A stretch of DNA of 64,000 nucleotides, taken from Asterella californica (Eukaryota; Streptophyta; Marchantiopsida; Marchantiales; Aytoniaceae). Below are positions 1 to 12,200 of the stretch, piece by piece. Both the position numbers and the translations under genes were made by a program. The stretch spans positions 725,501-789,500 of the forward strand of contig JAYKYS010000017.1 of the NCBI GenBank assembly GCA_036924285.1, in the 5' to 3' direction. Every line of letters begins with the position of its first letter. Within the stretch, counting starts at the first letter, position 1. The notes under the pieces are model-generated. The model was not told the DNA's origin, searched no databases, and saw only the letters and a program-made list of their open reading frames with translations.

Positions 1-1052
1 GCAGAGTGACTAATAAAGAGATTTGGGCAGAATTTTCTGTTCTGGCTGTCTTATGTAGAAGAAATTTGTTTGTACAGTCACCTCCGATCGGAGGTCAACC
101 TTTGGTATGTCAACGTTTGGTACGTGGACCTCCTGGCATACAATTCACTGGCGGTTGAGTTGTGTTTCTCTGAGTTGCAGACCCACTTGTCCAGCTTTCT
201 GAGCCTACCAAAAGAGACTAGAGGTTTTTCTCCAGCCATGTCCCTTGTAGCCGAGCATACGGTGCTTGAGAGGAATCTGTTTTGAGAAGATAGTAAGACC
301 AAGAGTGGATGGATTATTGGATCTCTTGGATCTAAGCCAGCAGTCCTCCATCATATATTTTTAGCTTTCTTCTACCATATGAATGGACTGGGAGATTCTC
401 TTTTTTTGGAGAGAGTGCAAGCTGATGACTTATTGATTGGGGGTGAAATTTTTGAGTATACACAAGAGCTAGCCGAGAAAGTAGGTAGTGCCCCGCTAGC
501 ACCTACCTGCATTCCTAGTTCCTTTTTATTTAGACCAGCATGAAATGGCTCTAGAGGAGACAGCACTGCTGCTACCTGCAGCCTCTTCGCATGATGCACA
601 TGTCTTACCAAGGGATGACTCCTCAGATGGAGGTTGAGGGAACTCCTAGCACATCCACTATCAGCAAAGAGATCCAAGACTTTGGTAAGATAGTAGAGTC
701 CTTAGCCCGTCCCAAGGATGAGAAAGCTTACTCTGCTGAACAATAGGAGGAGGTCATGGCATGCTTGTGTCAGTTTGAGGAGAGCTCTATTCATACACCC
801 AGGAGGAACACTAAGAAGAAAGGAGTCTCTACAGCTGATAGTAGCAGAACCCGTACACATGTGATCACACCTACAGTTCGTACGCGGGTCTCCATACACT
901 TTTCACTACGGCCTGTCATCTCGCATGCGTCCTGAAAGGATTACATGCAGCATGAGCTCATTCTTATCATTCTTATCATGAAGGAGTTACAGCGGATTAT
1001 AGCCAATGAGAGCATTGACCTTGATCTTGGATTGTGAAATATTATTCTTCGA
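1..1052. other. Unassigned repeat-like sequence
   Basis: I see no recognisable gene. Short open stretches exist on both strands (for example around 366-540 on the plus strand), but none carries a family motif and all are broken. The composition and broken frames resemble the retroelement remnants further right. A perfect 16-bp palindrome lies at 80-95. A short GAGGTTGAC-like word near 80-135 recurs in opposite orientation around 10,085-10,140, which hints at a shared repeat. Confidence 0.3.
80..95. repeat. 16-bp perfect palindrome
   Basis: ACCTCCGATCGGAGGT is its own reverse complement over all 16 bases. It is followed by related words that read GGTCAACC and GTGGACCTCC. No function can be assigned; it may be part of an old LTR. 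Confidence 0.6.
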
Positions 1053-1425
1053 TTGTTGGAGAAGAAGGAAGTTGACACTCATCTCATAGTACAAGAGAGA
1101 GTTGATGCATTTGAGACAAACTTTATTACTCAGCATCAGAGGACTCAGGATTTGAAGCCGTTGGTCCTTCAGCAGCAGCAGATCTCAACAGAGCAGAGTT
1201 GTTCAGCAAAGAGAGGCAGCCATACTACAGATGTAGGGTCAGATAAGAAAAATCGTGTCCTTGAAGACCATGATAGCTCGTCAGGTGGAGGAGCATGCTC
1301 AACTCAAGCGAGAGGGAGGTTTGGAGAGTTTCATGCGAGCTTCTTCCGAATCCACTCAGAAGAAGATCAAAGAAGTCATCAATAGGTTAGAGGATTCAGC
1401 TCGCATGTTGAGAGACTCTCTAATA
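1053..1425 (+). pseudogene. Broken hydrophilic, coiled-coil-like ORF fragment
   Basis: Two overlapping open stretches (1053-1385 in one frame, 1255-1425 in another) encode a charged, Q/E/K-rich polypeptide with heptad-like spacing, for example KKIKEVINRLEDSARMLRDS. The frame change between them indicates an indel. The second stretch runs into the gypsy LTR at 1426, so the insertion cut the ORF. After the right LTR, near 9003, a plausible continuation of similar character can be read, but I could not confirm it. It resembles in style the accessory coiled-coil ORFs of non-autonomous LTR elements such as the one at 44.7-46.4 kb. No conserved domain is recognised, and a host origin is not excluded. 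Confidence 0.35.
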
Positions 1426-2192
1426 TGTGAGCTGGCATGTCTCTCATCCAAAGATATCTCATATGACTAGATTACTAGTGCATCATAATGATAAAGATTC
1501 AATCACACCCGTACTCACTTCGCTCAACTCTCTGACCCGTGCAATCACACCGTTTCTCCTAACAGCGTTCCTGCAAACAAATTCTAATCTCATTCTCAAC
1601 ATCACATCAGTAATACTCAAGGACTCCCAAGGTCTCCAATGCTCACTTTACTCATAGATAAGAAAATGAAGTGTCTTCCATCCTCTCAACTCCTTCTTAT
1701 ATACTCCATAATTTTTTATCATGATAACTTTCACTAAGTTATATTACCTCATGGTAAATACGAAATCCAAAATAGTAAAACTTCTAAAGGCTATTACTTG
1801 TTCTACTTTACTAAAGTGAGAGATTCTCCTACTTTAACTTTTCCAAAGTGTTAACTTTCCATACTATCTGAAAACAAGACGACAACAAACTAACATATTT
1901 TTGAGGAGCATCTTAATACAAGTATATTAAGATGTCAGTGCATCCAGTCAGTGATGGTCAACAAGATTAAATACTTTTGGGAAGCATATTTGGAGCTCTG
2001 CACTTGTCACGTAGTGTCATACTGAAACCTCTAATAGTTTCCTCAACTTAGTTATAACTATCTTAGCTAGTTATGACTAGTTTTGGTAAAGCTAGATTTG
2101 GATCTTCTAACTAGAGTAACCTATAAAATAGTCATATCTAACAAACGTAATATAAGTAAACACACAAATAATGTGATACTTGTGATGTGACA
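1426..2192 (-). repeat. 3' LTR of the gypsy element (about 767 bp)
   Basis: This is the partner of the repeat at 8281-9002. It is about 45 bp longer because of indels, for example an extra segment around 1905-1935. Divergence by eye is well over ten percent, so the insertion is old. Confidence 0.8.
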
Positions 2193-2453
2193 TTTATCTC
2201 CAGATTTATTTTCACTCCGTCCTCGAAGTGAAATAGCACGTTGATAAAACTTCTTCAACTTGTCGTGGTTCACTCGGTCGAAGAACATATCGCTCCTTTC
2301 TTGAAGATCATAGGTGTCATTCTTCACACCTTGGAGATGATGAAAGGTCCAAAATATCAACATAGAAACTTCTTTTGAACTCTCTTGTGTATAATAGCAT
2401 CTCATAACATCACTCACTCACTCTTTTGAAATGGCTGTAACTTCATTTTAGGG

Positions 2454-3202
2454 TTAAGATTTAGGGTTTAGACGATTCTCATAGCTCTTCTTTTGTTGTA
2501 GTTGAGCCATCTCAATTCGTTGAGCTGCATCGTCTCTGTTCTCCTCCAGCTCCAACAAAATTCTCTCCTCTTCTTCCCAACGGTTGGGCCACCCTTTCTC
2601 TTCAATCCAACTTGCAAGATCTGAAAAATGGTTAAGTTGAACTATTTTGTAACTTGGATTCCAACCCATACACCATCTTGAAGGAGGAATATCTCGTAGA
2701 CGTCTTGATTGTTGTACAATACTCTCATAAAACTGCATGAAGACGTTTGTCTTAGTTGTGTTTGACCTTTTTCATGTCAGCACCTTTGCTTACATTTGAC
2801 ACAAGATAAAGTTTGTCCTCTCTACCAAACCGTTTGAACTAGGTTTATATGAAGTTGTAACCCTCTGAGAAATGGAGAAGTATGAGCACATAGTAGTAGA
2901 CATACATCTCATAAATTCTTGACCCCTATCAGAAACTAACTCCAAGGGACATCCAAACCTAGTAATGATCTGCCGATCTCAACTTCTCCAATAGCTTCTA
3001 CTCACTTTGTAAGATAATCTGTGGCTACAACAATATACTTATTGTTGCGAGGGGTGATATTCAAAGGTCCAACAAAATCTATTCTCCATTTCTTGAAAGG
3101 TCCAAGAACCATAATAGACCTAAGAGTAGAAACACTATATTTGATTGCGAAAGCTTGACAAACATCACATGTTTTACGACACGTCAAACAATCTCTAAAC
3201 AT
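2454..3202 (-). pseudogene. Integrase remnant (gypsy)
   Basis: At 3002-3202 the minus strand reads CLTCRKTCDVCQ (second half of the HHCC zinc-binding domain), then WRIDFVGPLN and VATDYLTK, which carries the first catalytic Asp of the retroviral-type integrase core. At 2454-2738 a basic, Q/E-rich piece ending AQLQQKKSYENR fits the integrase C-terminal region. The intervening core is broken by stops and indels. Confidence 0.8.
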
Positions 3203-3639
3203 TCATCTCCAGTGATATCTCACGTCAAATATCTTGTGGGCTGTCAATTTGTTTGCAAAATGTCCTCCACATATAAGACCGTCATGGAATTCTTCCATGA
3301 GTCATAGAGAGTCCTCTTTGCTCGCAGCTCTCCTCAAGACTCTATCAACTTTTTCACGAAATAACACTCCTTTCATCATTGTGTAGAGTTGAGTTCGCTT
3401 CACCAAAGTCTTCTTCTCTCTGATCCGCATCTCATCTAGATAGACATCCTCGATAACAAAATCCTATATTTCTTGATATTATTTTGGGATAATAGAGTTG
3501 CTCATCAAGACTATCAAATTTTGCCAGGAAAGGTGTCATCCACCGGTTCCTCTCCATCATCATCGTAGACTCTAGATAGCAAATCTACATCTGCGTGCTT
3601 CTTCCTTGATCAATCGTAGATCTCATAGTCTTACTTTGA

Positions 3640-3800
3640 CAATAAATGCTTCCATCTTGCTAATCGTTCTTCGACCATAGGTTTATTGAAGATGTACTTC
3701 AGTACTTTATGATATGTAGCGATAGTGAACTTGCCTCCTATGAGATAATGTCAAAATTTTCTCAGAGCATAGATCACTGCTAATCCTTTTCTCTCTATCG
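3640..3800 (-). pseudogene. RNase H remnant (gypsy)
   Basis: Minus-strand translation reads KGLAVIYALRKF, then HYLIGGKFTIAT, then LKYIFNKPMVEERLARW with one stop. This is the C-terminal half of the gypsy RNase H domain (the ALRKFRHYLLG...LKYIF...ARW pattern). It lies between the RT and integrase pieces as expected. Confidence 0.7.
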
Positions 3801-4186
3801 CAAAATAATTTCTCTTTGTCTTAACCATTTGCCAACTAGCATACACAACAAGATGATCTCTACCTTCAACATCATACTGACTTAAAGTACATCCTACTGT
3901 TATATTTGAAGCTTCTATGTATAGAATAAACTGTTTATTTCAATCGGGCTTAACCAAGATTGAAGTTGAAGTAGTAGATTTCTTCAGTTTCTCAAATGCA
4001 GCTAGAGCTTCTTCATCTCCTAAAATCAACACATAATCAACTTGTAATCTACCCCTTCTTCATATATACAATCAAAGCATACACTTTATGTGAGAACGTG
4101 AGTATAAACCTTTAATAATATTCCACCATACCTAAAAATTGAAGTAGCTTAGTGAGAGTACTAAGAAAAAAGAGCTCTACGATCTT

Positions 4187-5078
4187 CTACACCTTCTCCG
4201 GATCTACTGCAATGACATCCTTGGATATGATATGATCCAAGAATAATCCTTCCTCACATCCAAAAATACATTTCTCCGGATTGAGAGATGCATTTGCTAC
4301 ATCTAAACATTCTAAGACCTTCACAATGTGCTTAAAATGCTTCTCTTTACTCCCATAAACACAAAAGTCATCTATAAAATCTCTCAAAAACTTCCATAAG
4401 AAAAGTTTGAACACTTTGTTCATAAACCTTTGAAACGTAGAAGAAGCATTGCATAGACCAAACGACATGACTCGAAATGCAAATGTACCATACGGAGTAG
4501 TAAAAGTAGTTAGGTGTTGATATCTGATGCAGTTTTGATCTAGTTATATCCGCTATGACCATCTCCAAAGTTATACCATTTCCAACTACCTCTTCTAAGA
4601 TCTCGTCGATGAAAGATAGAGGATAGTAATCCTTCTTCGTGATAGCATTGAGATTTTTGTAATCAACACACCTTCAATTTGTCATTTTCTTCTTTACGAT
4701 CACAATGGATGATACCCATTTAGAATACTCCACCTCATAGATAAATCCAGCAGTGTGCATCTTCTCAATCTCTTTTTCCACCAGATCAACAATCAAAACA
4801 CTCACTTTTTGTTGCTTCTGTCGCATCGGTTTGATCTCCTTCTCCAACTTGATACAATATCGCTCAAGTATAACCTCTCTCAGATCCTTATAACTAAATG
4901 CAAACACATGAATATATTTGCGGAAGATCTTTGAACCAACTCTTCTTCTCTTAGTAACATTCGGTCCATACCATAAGGTGATAATACTTCTCTCCACCTC
5001 CTCAAGAGTCAACAGTTCTTTGTCTAGATTTCTTTGCACTTCCGGAGAAGAAAAATGACGCACTACATTCATACCCAC
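4187..5078 (-). pseudogene. Reverse transcriptase remnant (gypsy)
   Basis: The fragment at 4674-5078 has the pol N-terminal pattern: FAFSYKDL, then KPMRQKQQK, then AGFIYEVEYSKWVSSIVIVK. The fragment at 4187-4468 has MSFGLCNASSTFQRFMN, the catalytic-loop variant FIDDFCVY (usual YVDD), and LNPEKCIFGCEEGLFLDHII. Frames shift between the two pieces and stops are present. The order and motifs are typical of Ty3/gypsy. The element is no longer able to code for the enzyme. Confidence 0.85.
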
Positions 5079-5115
5079 ATTTTATTCTTCTCTCTACTCC
5101 TTTGACGATGTATTT

Positions 5116-7400
5116 TCAGATTCTGAATCTGAAGAATTGGTACACACGTCGAAAGTAATATCTACAACTTTTGACTCCCAATAGTTTGATGTGGGTCGAT
5201 CCTATTCTGATGTTCCCATCTTGATCTCCAAGTAATGAACTTTGATCCGATGGTGATTCAGTCTGATTCGTAAATAACCTTGTGTTAGTTATCTGTTGCA
5301 TGTACTGCTCGAAGCCAAGATCTTCTGAGCAACATTTCATAACTTGACTCCTTCGAGATTTTAAATGTCATTTTACTTGCACTCCAATTATTGACACACA
5401 AACTCTCTCCAACATTCCCAATGACCTAACTCACTATCTGCCTCATGTTAGCCATGTCAATCGTGATACTAGAAAGCCGAGTTGGTACTACATCGAACTT
5501 CCTCATGAGTCTTTCTGAGATGACATTTATTGTTGATCTTTCATCGATAAGAACATATGAGACATCTCTCCCATTGATACGAACCTCTACTTTTGATGCT
5601 TTGTTTCACACCTCTCCTTCACTAACATCTAAAGCACTAACATCGGCGATAGAAAGATTTATCTTCGTCTTCCGACCTCATCGAGAACTTAGACCGCTAT
5701 GAAGTTCTTTCCTCAATGAAGGATTCAGAGCAATTAATTGTCCCACAGTAATGTTTACTCGTTGCTTGTCCACGTCTTTCATCACATTGTATTTTGATTG
5801 CTCCATCAAAATTATGCAATCAATAATTCTCAATTTCTTCTCTCGCTCTTTGGTTTTTGAAGAAGAATTGCTGCTCCGAGTATTTTGACTTGGAGATTCT
5901 TCCATCATGAAATTCGATTCGATTCTTGCTCATCGAAATTCGTCCTCATCCTCTTCCTTTCTTGAACCAATAGTTCTATGGATTGATAACCTTCTCGTAT
6001 ATCTCGTGGCTCCTAGATATCAATGCAGGCTACACCATTGTTCTTGTTTTGTGAATTGAAGCTCCATCCGTCATTATGACTTGGACAATTATATTGAAAT
6101 GAGACCTCCACACGTGAAACATCTTTGGTTCGTGTAGCCACTTGGTGAACCTTATGGTGGTCCACCTCTAGACTGATAGTTATCATAACTTCGTGAGCTC
6201 CCTCCAACATTTGGATTACGATGTTGCAACAAATTTACCCTATTGATCTTCAAATCTACCAAAGTATGTCGGACTTCTCAACTCAGCACGAACGTCAAGA
6301 GTAGCTGATCTAGATGGTACAATGACTATAACCGCACTAGTAGAAACTAACAAAGTCAAACTCTGAAACCGTATAGTCAGAACAATCGTAGGTGTCGGAG
6401 TTGGCATGCTCGGTACTTATACATCCCCAGCTGTTGTCTCAACAATCATTGGTTGCAAGTCATCTCCATCCAGACCCTCTTCTATCTTGGTTGTGATCCA
6501 CACTACATCAGTCTTCAAAGTGATCTCTCATATTGTACTTGTATTCGAATGTCCGACCTCAATTCTCTAATAAAATTCTTTGTGAGCATTGTTTCAATGC
6601 GCACCATCGTTGGTTCTATGCATCTCCACTCTTTAATAAAATCATCCAAAACTTCTGCTCGAATTTCTCCACTCTCTCGGCGTAAGTCCTTACTTCCTCT
6701 TTCTTTCCTTGTTTGAGATAAGTTACCTCTACCATCAACTTCTCATAACTTTCATCAAGAAGAAATCTTTCAAATAAGACCTATGTCAACACTTCTCCGT
6801 ATCGATTGAAGTCCTTACTCCACTTCTCTTCTTCTTATCCTCATACCATGTCAAGGCAAAATTCTCAAGAAAGTCAGGTATCAACCGTACCCACTCACTC
6901 TTCTTTCAATCTCCATTACCTATGCATGCTCGTTTGAAGTCCTTCACAAATCCTTCCACGTCTTCTCCATCATTTCCGTAAAACATTGGAAGTTTTCTCA
7001 TTCTTCTCTTCTTTTTCTTTTTCTTACTCAAGGTATTGCTTGTGGATGTGAAGATCATACTTCATCGCAATCCACAATTTTCTCGTTGAGCTATTTCTTG
7101 ATAGAAAAGATGAATCTTTTAAGACAACAAGAACAAGATGAGCTCTATCTTCGAGTTGTTCATCAATAGAACCACCAATGAAATTTGTTGTTTCATGATG
7201 ATAGTAGCTCTTTCCTCTCCAAGAGTCGGAATAAGCCAGACCCTCATGGTCATCGTATCTAACATGTGATAGATTATCTCCATCACTGTTCAGTTTCTAC
7301 ACTAAACTTTCTCTCAAGACCTTCGGCTACAGTTTCCAACAAAGCAATCACTCCGCTGCACTCATGCTTAATCGATCCCGTCTACTCCACATCTAGGACA
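5116..7400 (-). pseudogene. Gag/protease region remnant of the 1.4-9.0 kb gypsy
   Basis: This lies between the 5' LTR and the reverse transcriptase, where gag and protease are expected. Minus-strand open fragments (6013-6210, 5678-5908, 5116-5340) are charged and broken by stops. I cannot point to a clean zinc knuckle or an intact D-S/T-G protease motif, so the assignment rests on position. Confidence 0.45.
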
Positions 7401-8280
7401 AAAGGTTGTAAGATCAATGATGTCTTATCTAGGTGAAGAGAGACCTGCGTGCAAGTTCAAGTCTATCAACCTTCGTCGCTCACGCAAAAGTCTATTCTTA
7501 GTAGGACATTTTGACTATATATCTTTCTTCTCCACACAAAAAACACCTCGAGTTCTTCTTAAGATTCTTGCGACTACTCTCTACTTCTTCCTCAAACTCC
7601 AATCAAAATTCTTCTTTTGCAAGATCAGCGGTGACTATTATCAAATAACCTTGAGGAATCTTGTGCAACATCAATTTCTACTCTTGTTGATCTTCCATAG
7701 CAATGACATCTCTCTCACTGAGTAGCTGGTTTGACATTTTGATCACTCGATCATCCTCACACTTAGCAATCTCTCACATTACTAAGTAGAAGTTTTACGC
7801 ATCAACTCTGAGCCTCAAAGATAAAACAAAATTCTCTCCAAGAAGTTTGAAGTTCTTTCTTTCACTATAGTATACATTATCATATATTCGACTCCCATTT
7901 GCTCCAAATGCAATAACTTCTACTTGATCAATTTATGCATGATTTGGATGCATAGATAGCTCATCTTGCAAGCTATGTGCATGGAAGATTTCAAGTTCCA
8001 ACTCCAAAAGCTGAAAATATGAGAATGATTGTAAACTCTTTCCAGAGTGTTCATTATTTAGTATAAAAAACTCACAAAAACTCCCATCAACTTCTCAACT
8101 ACATAACTCTCTCCTTACAAATGATCTCTTTGAGATATAAAGCTTGTTGGGAAGCTTATCTAGTCCTGTATAACATACCGTATGTACAAAAGTTTTGAAC
8201 TCATGTTCAAAAATTGATATGAATTGTACTTAAGACTAAATTTGAATCTTTGTATCGAGGTCCCAACAACAAAATCAAAA

Positions 8281-9002
8281 TGTGAGTCGGTATGTCTCTC
8301 ACCCAAGGATACCTTATATGACCTCAACTCTCTGACCCGTACAATCACATTGTTCTCTCTAATAGCGTTCTTGCAAACAAATTCTAATCTCACACTCAAC
8401 ATTGCATCATATAATACTCAAGAATTCCCAAGGTCTCTAGTGTTCACTTTACTCATAGACAAGAAATGAGAGTGCCTTCCATCCTCTCAACTCCTCCTTA
8501 TATACTCCACAATTTCCTACTATGATAACTTTCACTAAGTTACATTACTTCATGATAAGTATAAATCCAAAATAGTAAAACCTCTAAAGGCTATTAAAGT
8601 TTAAGAATAGCACACACATTACTTGTTCTATTTCACTAAAGTAAGATGTTCTCTTACTTTAGCTTTTCCAAAGGTTAACTTTCCATACTATCCAATAACA
8701 AGACGACAACAAACTAACACATCTTTTGAGGAGCATCTTCAGATATTTGTGCATGACTTTTTGTCATGTATCTAATCAATGATGGTCAAAAAAGTTAACT
8801 ACTTTTGGGAAGCGTATTTGGAGCTCTGCACTTGTCACGTAGTGTCATAATAAAACCTCTAATTGTTTCCTCAACTTAGTTATAACTATCTCAGCTAGTT
8901 ATGACTAGTTTTTGTAACTCTAGATTTGGATCTTCTAACTACAGTAACCTAATGAATGTAAATAAACAAACACACAAATAATATGATCCTTGTGGTGTGA
9001 CA
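8281..9002 (-). repeat. 5' LTR of the gypsy element (about 722 bp)
   Basis: This is a direct repeat of 1426-2192 with scattered substitutions and indels. Shared landmarks include ATGTCTCTCA near one end, CTCTCTTGAC-type pyrimidine runs, AAGACGACAACAAACTAACA in the middle and TGTGACA at the end. For a minus-strand element the right-hand repeat is the 5' LTR. Just inside it (minus strand) lies TTGGGACCTCGATAC, a possible primer-binding site that I did not assign to a tRNA. Confidence 0.8.
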
Positions 9003-10820
9003 GATCTGCACTTTCTGGCTCCAAGAGGACATCCAGGACATGATCAGAGTAGAGAAGGGAGTTGTTGCTCTTTTTAATATAATTTTTTTCCAAAAAATTA
9101 TAATTGGTATAAAATATCTTTGTTAAATTTATAATATTCTATTATTAGTACTATTTGACATTGTGAGAAAGGAGAGCTAGATATTTTTGGACTTTTTGCA
9201 CTTTTGTGGTGCCGTCTCTTAGCCTTCGTGACTAGGGATGGTGTCCTTGGTACGTGTGTGTGTGTGTATGTGTTGTGCTTCGAGTTTGAAGGGCTTACTC
9301 GCCCTTTGCCTCCTTTGTGATTTTTTAAGTGTTGCAACTATTTGCTATGGTGCTTGCTATAGTGAAGCTAACTCCAAGAGGTAGTCCGAGGATCTAGGAG
9401 TAGCGTGAGGATGGAACCAGGTCTTGACTACAACATGTCTATGTAGTCTGATGTATCTCCTCTTCATTAGTTGAGATTTTGTCTACATGCCTTCGCTGAC
9501 GTCTTTTATGCATCTCTCAGAAGAACTAGATGTTTTCTTGGAGATTAAGTTATGTGTGCACAGTGTTGGGATGTATTACGATGCAAAGAAAAGAGAGAGA
9601 ATAAAGAGAAGTTGATCTGTCTATGGGATAGATTGCTAGTAAGAAGAGTGATATTAGTTGACAAATTAGTTCATCCAAAGGGAGTGATGGATGTAGGGGC
9701 AGATTATTAAGAGAGATCTGTTTAGAGGAGACAGTCGCAACTTCACATCCACCCACTCAGTAGGATAAGTGAACCACCAACCAACAATCATGAGAGTCTT
9801 GGAGCGCAACAGATGAGTCTTTTGTCTCATTTTCTGATGCGTAAGAGGTGTAGCACTCAGTTTAGGTGAGAGGAGTGACATCGAGGAGTTCTGAAGGATT
9901 AAGAGATGTTGTACGTGTTACTTAGCCACACATGGAGCCAGTAGTAGGGGACACTTTGTCCTAAAAGAATCATTTTTATATCATGCATGGGGTTGATTAC
10001 ATATTCATTGAGTGAAGAATGTGCTTGCGACATAAACTAAACTCAAGTATATAGTATATATACTGAAAGAGATCTCATAGTGGGAGTGGAGGTTGACTCT
10101 AAGAGGTCCACAACTGGAGGTTGACGTCTTGGAGGTCGACGCATTGAAGGATAACATCTACTCTTTGTTGCTGGGTGTTCTAGGGTTGATTTTAAGTTAT
10201 TGATTACTGAGTAGTTTAGGAAGACTTTGTGACAGAGAGCTTCCTGCTCAATATTTTAGGGTTTAGTTTAGGATGGATAGTTTAGGGTTTTGATGTGTTT
10301 GAGAGAGAATTGGGAGTTTATCCTCCAGAATTGGGAATTTATCTTTCGTGTTGTTCAGTATTACTATAAATTACAGTGGTTTGACTCCAATTCTCTTGGA
10401 GACGATATCTTTCATACTACTAATGGTGTAAAAGAATAAACCTTGTGCTTTACAGTTCGACCTAAGGATATCTTTAGAGAGGTATCAGTCGTGATCATCG
10501 ATACGCTTTGTCATGTAGCTCTGATCCATGGATGTCTTAACCACAGTTCACTCTCTCATTATAAATAACAATAAATTATTCAACATCCAGCGGAGTTCTG
10601 CTTTGGACGTCGTGCATCGCTAGTCAAGAGACGTCATCATAAGAAGTCTATATCTTCTTGTGATGACGCCATTTGATCATGTAGTGCTTCTTGGGATTTC
10701 TCCAAGGATGAATCTACTTCCTAACTCGTTTTTTGTTGATCGACCGAAGCTATCCAAGTATCTTTGTCAATACTTATTTGAACATTGGTATTGGGCTCAT
10801 TTGCTACTCTATTGATGTCA
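9003..10820. other. No gene recognised; short GT microsatellite
   Basis: Only short broken ORFs are present and none shows a family motif. Notable items are a GT-rich microsatellite at 9254-9277 and several GGAGGTTGAC-type repeats around 10,085-10,140. The last exons of the minus-strand DRC7 gene could extend into this region, but I found no convincing one below 10,821. Confidence 0.4.
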
Positions 10821-10919
10821 TGTATTGAAGATGTCTTCTTCCTTCATTTGCTTATTGTGGAGTTGTTTGATGAGGCTTTCGCATGCTCCGTCTGCACGCC
10901 GAACCGCCTCAAGAGCCTC
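10821..10919 (-). CDS. Candidate DRC7 C-terminal exon
   Basis: Minus-strand translation of 33 codons starts EALEAVRRADGACESLIKQ and ends KEEDIFNT, followed by TGA. It recalls the DRC7 segment in which an E-x-L-x-x-(V/I)-R helix is followed by charged residues and an I-Y-D-T-like motif. An acceptor-like TTCATAG precedes it, but I see no good donor after it. In the same frame upstream there is a TAA at about 10,925-10,927. It could be a true exon, a decayed one, or chance. A plus-strand ORF of 88 codons (10,785-11,051) overlaps it antisense; which strand is real is open. Confidence 0.28.
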
Positions 10920-11122
10920 TATGAATTATTTATAGAACATCTCCCTCGACGGTACTGGCAGACATATGAGTTCCTTTATGTATTCGATAAGCACCTGAAG
11001 CAGTGGAATCCACCATTCGTTTCCGGTGGTGCGACTGAAAGGAATTACTAAAGCTGGATTCACGTGGCTTTTGTAGATTTGTTTCACGATAGCAGATTCT
11101 GTTTGTCAAGACAGCAAAGTAC

Positions 11123-11209
11123 TAGACACTATGGTGTATTTCTTTTTGTTTCGCACTGAGTAGGCGGAGGTGGACAGAGTATGCTGGTAAAACTCCGTGA
11201 TTTCTGAAC
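11123..11209 (-). CDS. Candidate DRC7 exon (KITERFF-like segment)
   Basis: This begins after an ATAAG acceptor, uses two leftover bases, then reads SEITEFYQHTLSTSAYSV and continues NKKKYTIVS to a GTACTT donor at 11,122. The family has a conserved I-T-E-(R)-F-F/Y segment followed by a proline/alanine-rich linker and a V-(F/Y)-(L/I)-V strand, which this resembles. The phase fits the preceding candidate exon, which leaves one base. The similarity is weak and relies on memory of the family. Confidence 0.33.
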
Positions 11210-11381
11210 CTTATGAATCTTAAGTTTCACCGTCTACCATTACGCTTTCCTGCAATATGGAGATTATGAAATTCTGCAATCTTCATTGTGCAAAACAACA
11301 TAATAGTATACGTTCAACTCAACATAAATTACCCAAATTTGCCTGAGTGGATGGATTCCGCGATTGAAACTCACGTCCAGA

Positions 11382-11466
11382 TACAAAGTGAGGAAGCATG
11401 AGTTAAGTGATAAGAGGTTTCGGTACAAAGCGAGGAAGCGTGAGGTAAGTTATAAAAGGTTTACGG
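11382..11466. repeat. Tandem duplication, two units of about 42 bp
   Basis: Two adjacent copies both begin TACAAAG, run through GAGGAAGC, and end near AGGTTT. They differ at several positions. They sit in a presumed DRC7 intron and have no recognised role. Confidence 0.6.
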
Positions 11467-12073
11467 ACGCGTTAATTCCATGGATTATGTTTGATATTCC
11501 TTATTAGGAGTGTCAAAGTTGAAACTTTTCTGGAAGATTGGATACCCGTGGGAGAGAGTTACTACTTAGGCTAGACATTTATGGTGTTTTCTTAACATAT
11601 TTCACTCCTTTCGCTCGTTCTTTTTTTGTAGTAGATAATCGACTGCTCTGAGTAATTATTGTCAATATCAAAACTAGAAAAAAGTAATGAAGAGGGCCAG
11701 TGTTTATTGACAATGGCAATACAAAATGAATCACAGTTCTACACAATGTTACCCATGATGAATTATGGAATTCTTTCTTTCAGTCGTTAAAGAATATTTT
11801 CTTGTAACTTTTACATCCCCTATTGTTTTCAGAGAATGTTCTTTTACCATACCTTCTGAAACCTTATAGGCATTGTCTTCGTTTACCTCAACGAATGAGA
11901 AACTGTCTCATTTCCATCTTTTTTACTCTTTCGTCTTTAACAATTTTGGTAAACCGGACGCTTTATTAGAGATAAGAAAAATACAAACAAAAAATACAAC
12001 CATCCCAATACTGCCAAAAAGAAACGAACGAAGAACATGCCACTTAAGCACGTAAGAAGTGCAGCCCTCCCAC

Positions 12074-12119
12074 CGTAAGTGACCGATACTTTGTAACGAA
12101 AGCGCCTGTTTACCACTGT
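12074..12119 (-). CDS. Candidate DRC7 micro-exon (RYxSVTY-like)
   Basis: After an AAATAG acceptor the minus strand reads TVVNRRFRYKVSVTY and leaves one base before a GTGGGA donor at 12,073. The motif resembles the (L/F)-x-Y-R-S-V-T-Y-G segment that follows the E-Y-Y segment in DRC7. A branch-point-like TTAACTAAC lies upstream, around 12,160. Other acceptors in this short stretch are possible, so the exact borders are uncertain. Confidence 0.35.
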
Positions 12120-12200
12120 CTATTTGTGTCTTTATATTGTGCTTACGTTCAATTTTTGTTAGTTAATGGTGAGGAAACTCAAGAATGTATAATCGATTAC

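Larger units (their letters stand above)
1426..9002 (-). mobile_element. Ty3/gypsy LTR retrotransposon, degenerate, with both LTRs
   Basis: Two diverged direct repeats (about 1426-2192 and 8281-9002) flank minus-strand gag-pol remnants. The order from right to left is a gag-like region, reverse transcriptase, RNase H, then integrase; integrase after RNase H is the Ty3/gypsy arrangement. The LTR ends read TGTGAG and TGTGACA on the plus strand. I could not find a clear 5-bp target duplication: the flanks TAATA and GATCT do not match. The frames contain many stops, so the copy is inactive. The boundaries of the inner LTR ends are approximate. Confidence 0.85.

Noticed and set aside
10785..11051. 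Plus-strand 88-codon ORF as a RhoGAP-domain exon
   Set aside because: The helix pattern is suggestive, but no arginine-finger motif or second exon was found and a minus-strand reading is at least as good. Not enough to name a domain.
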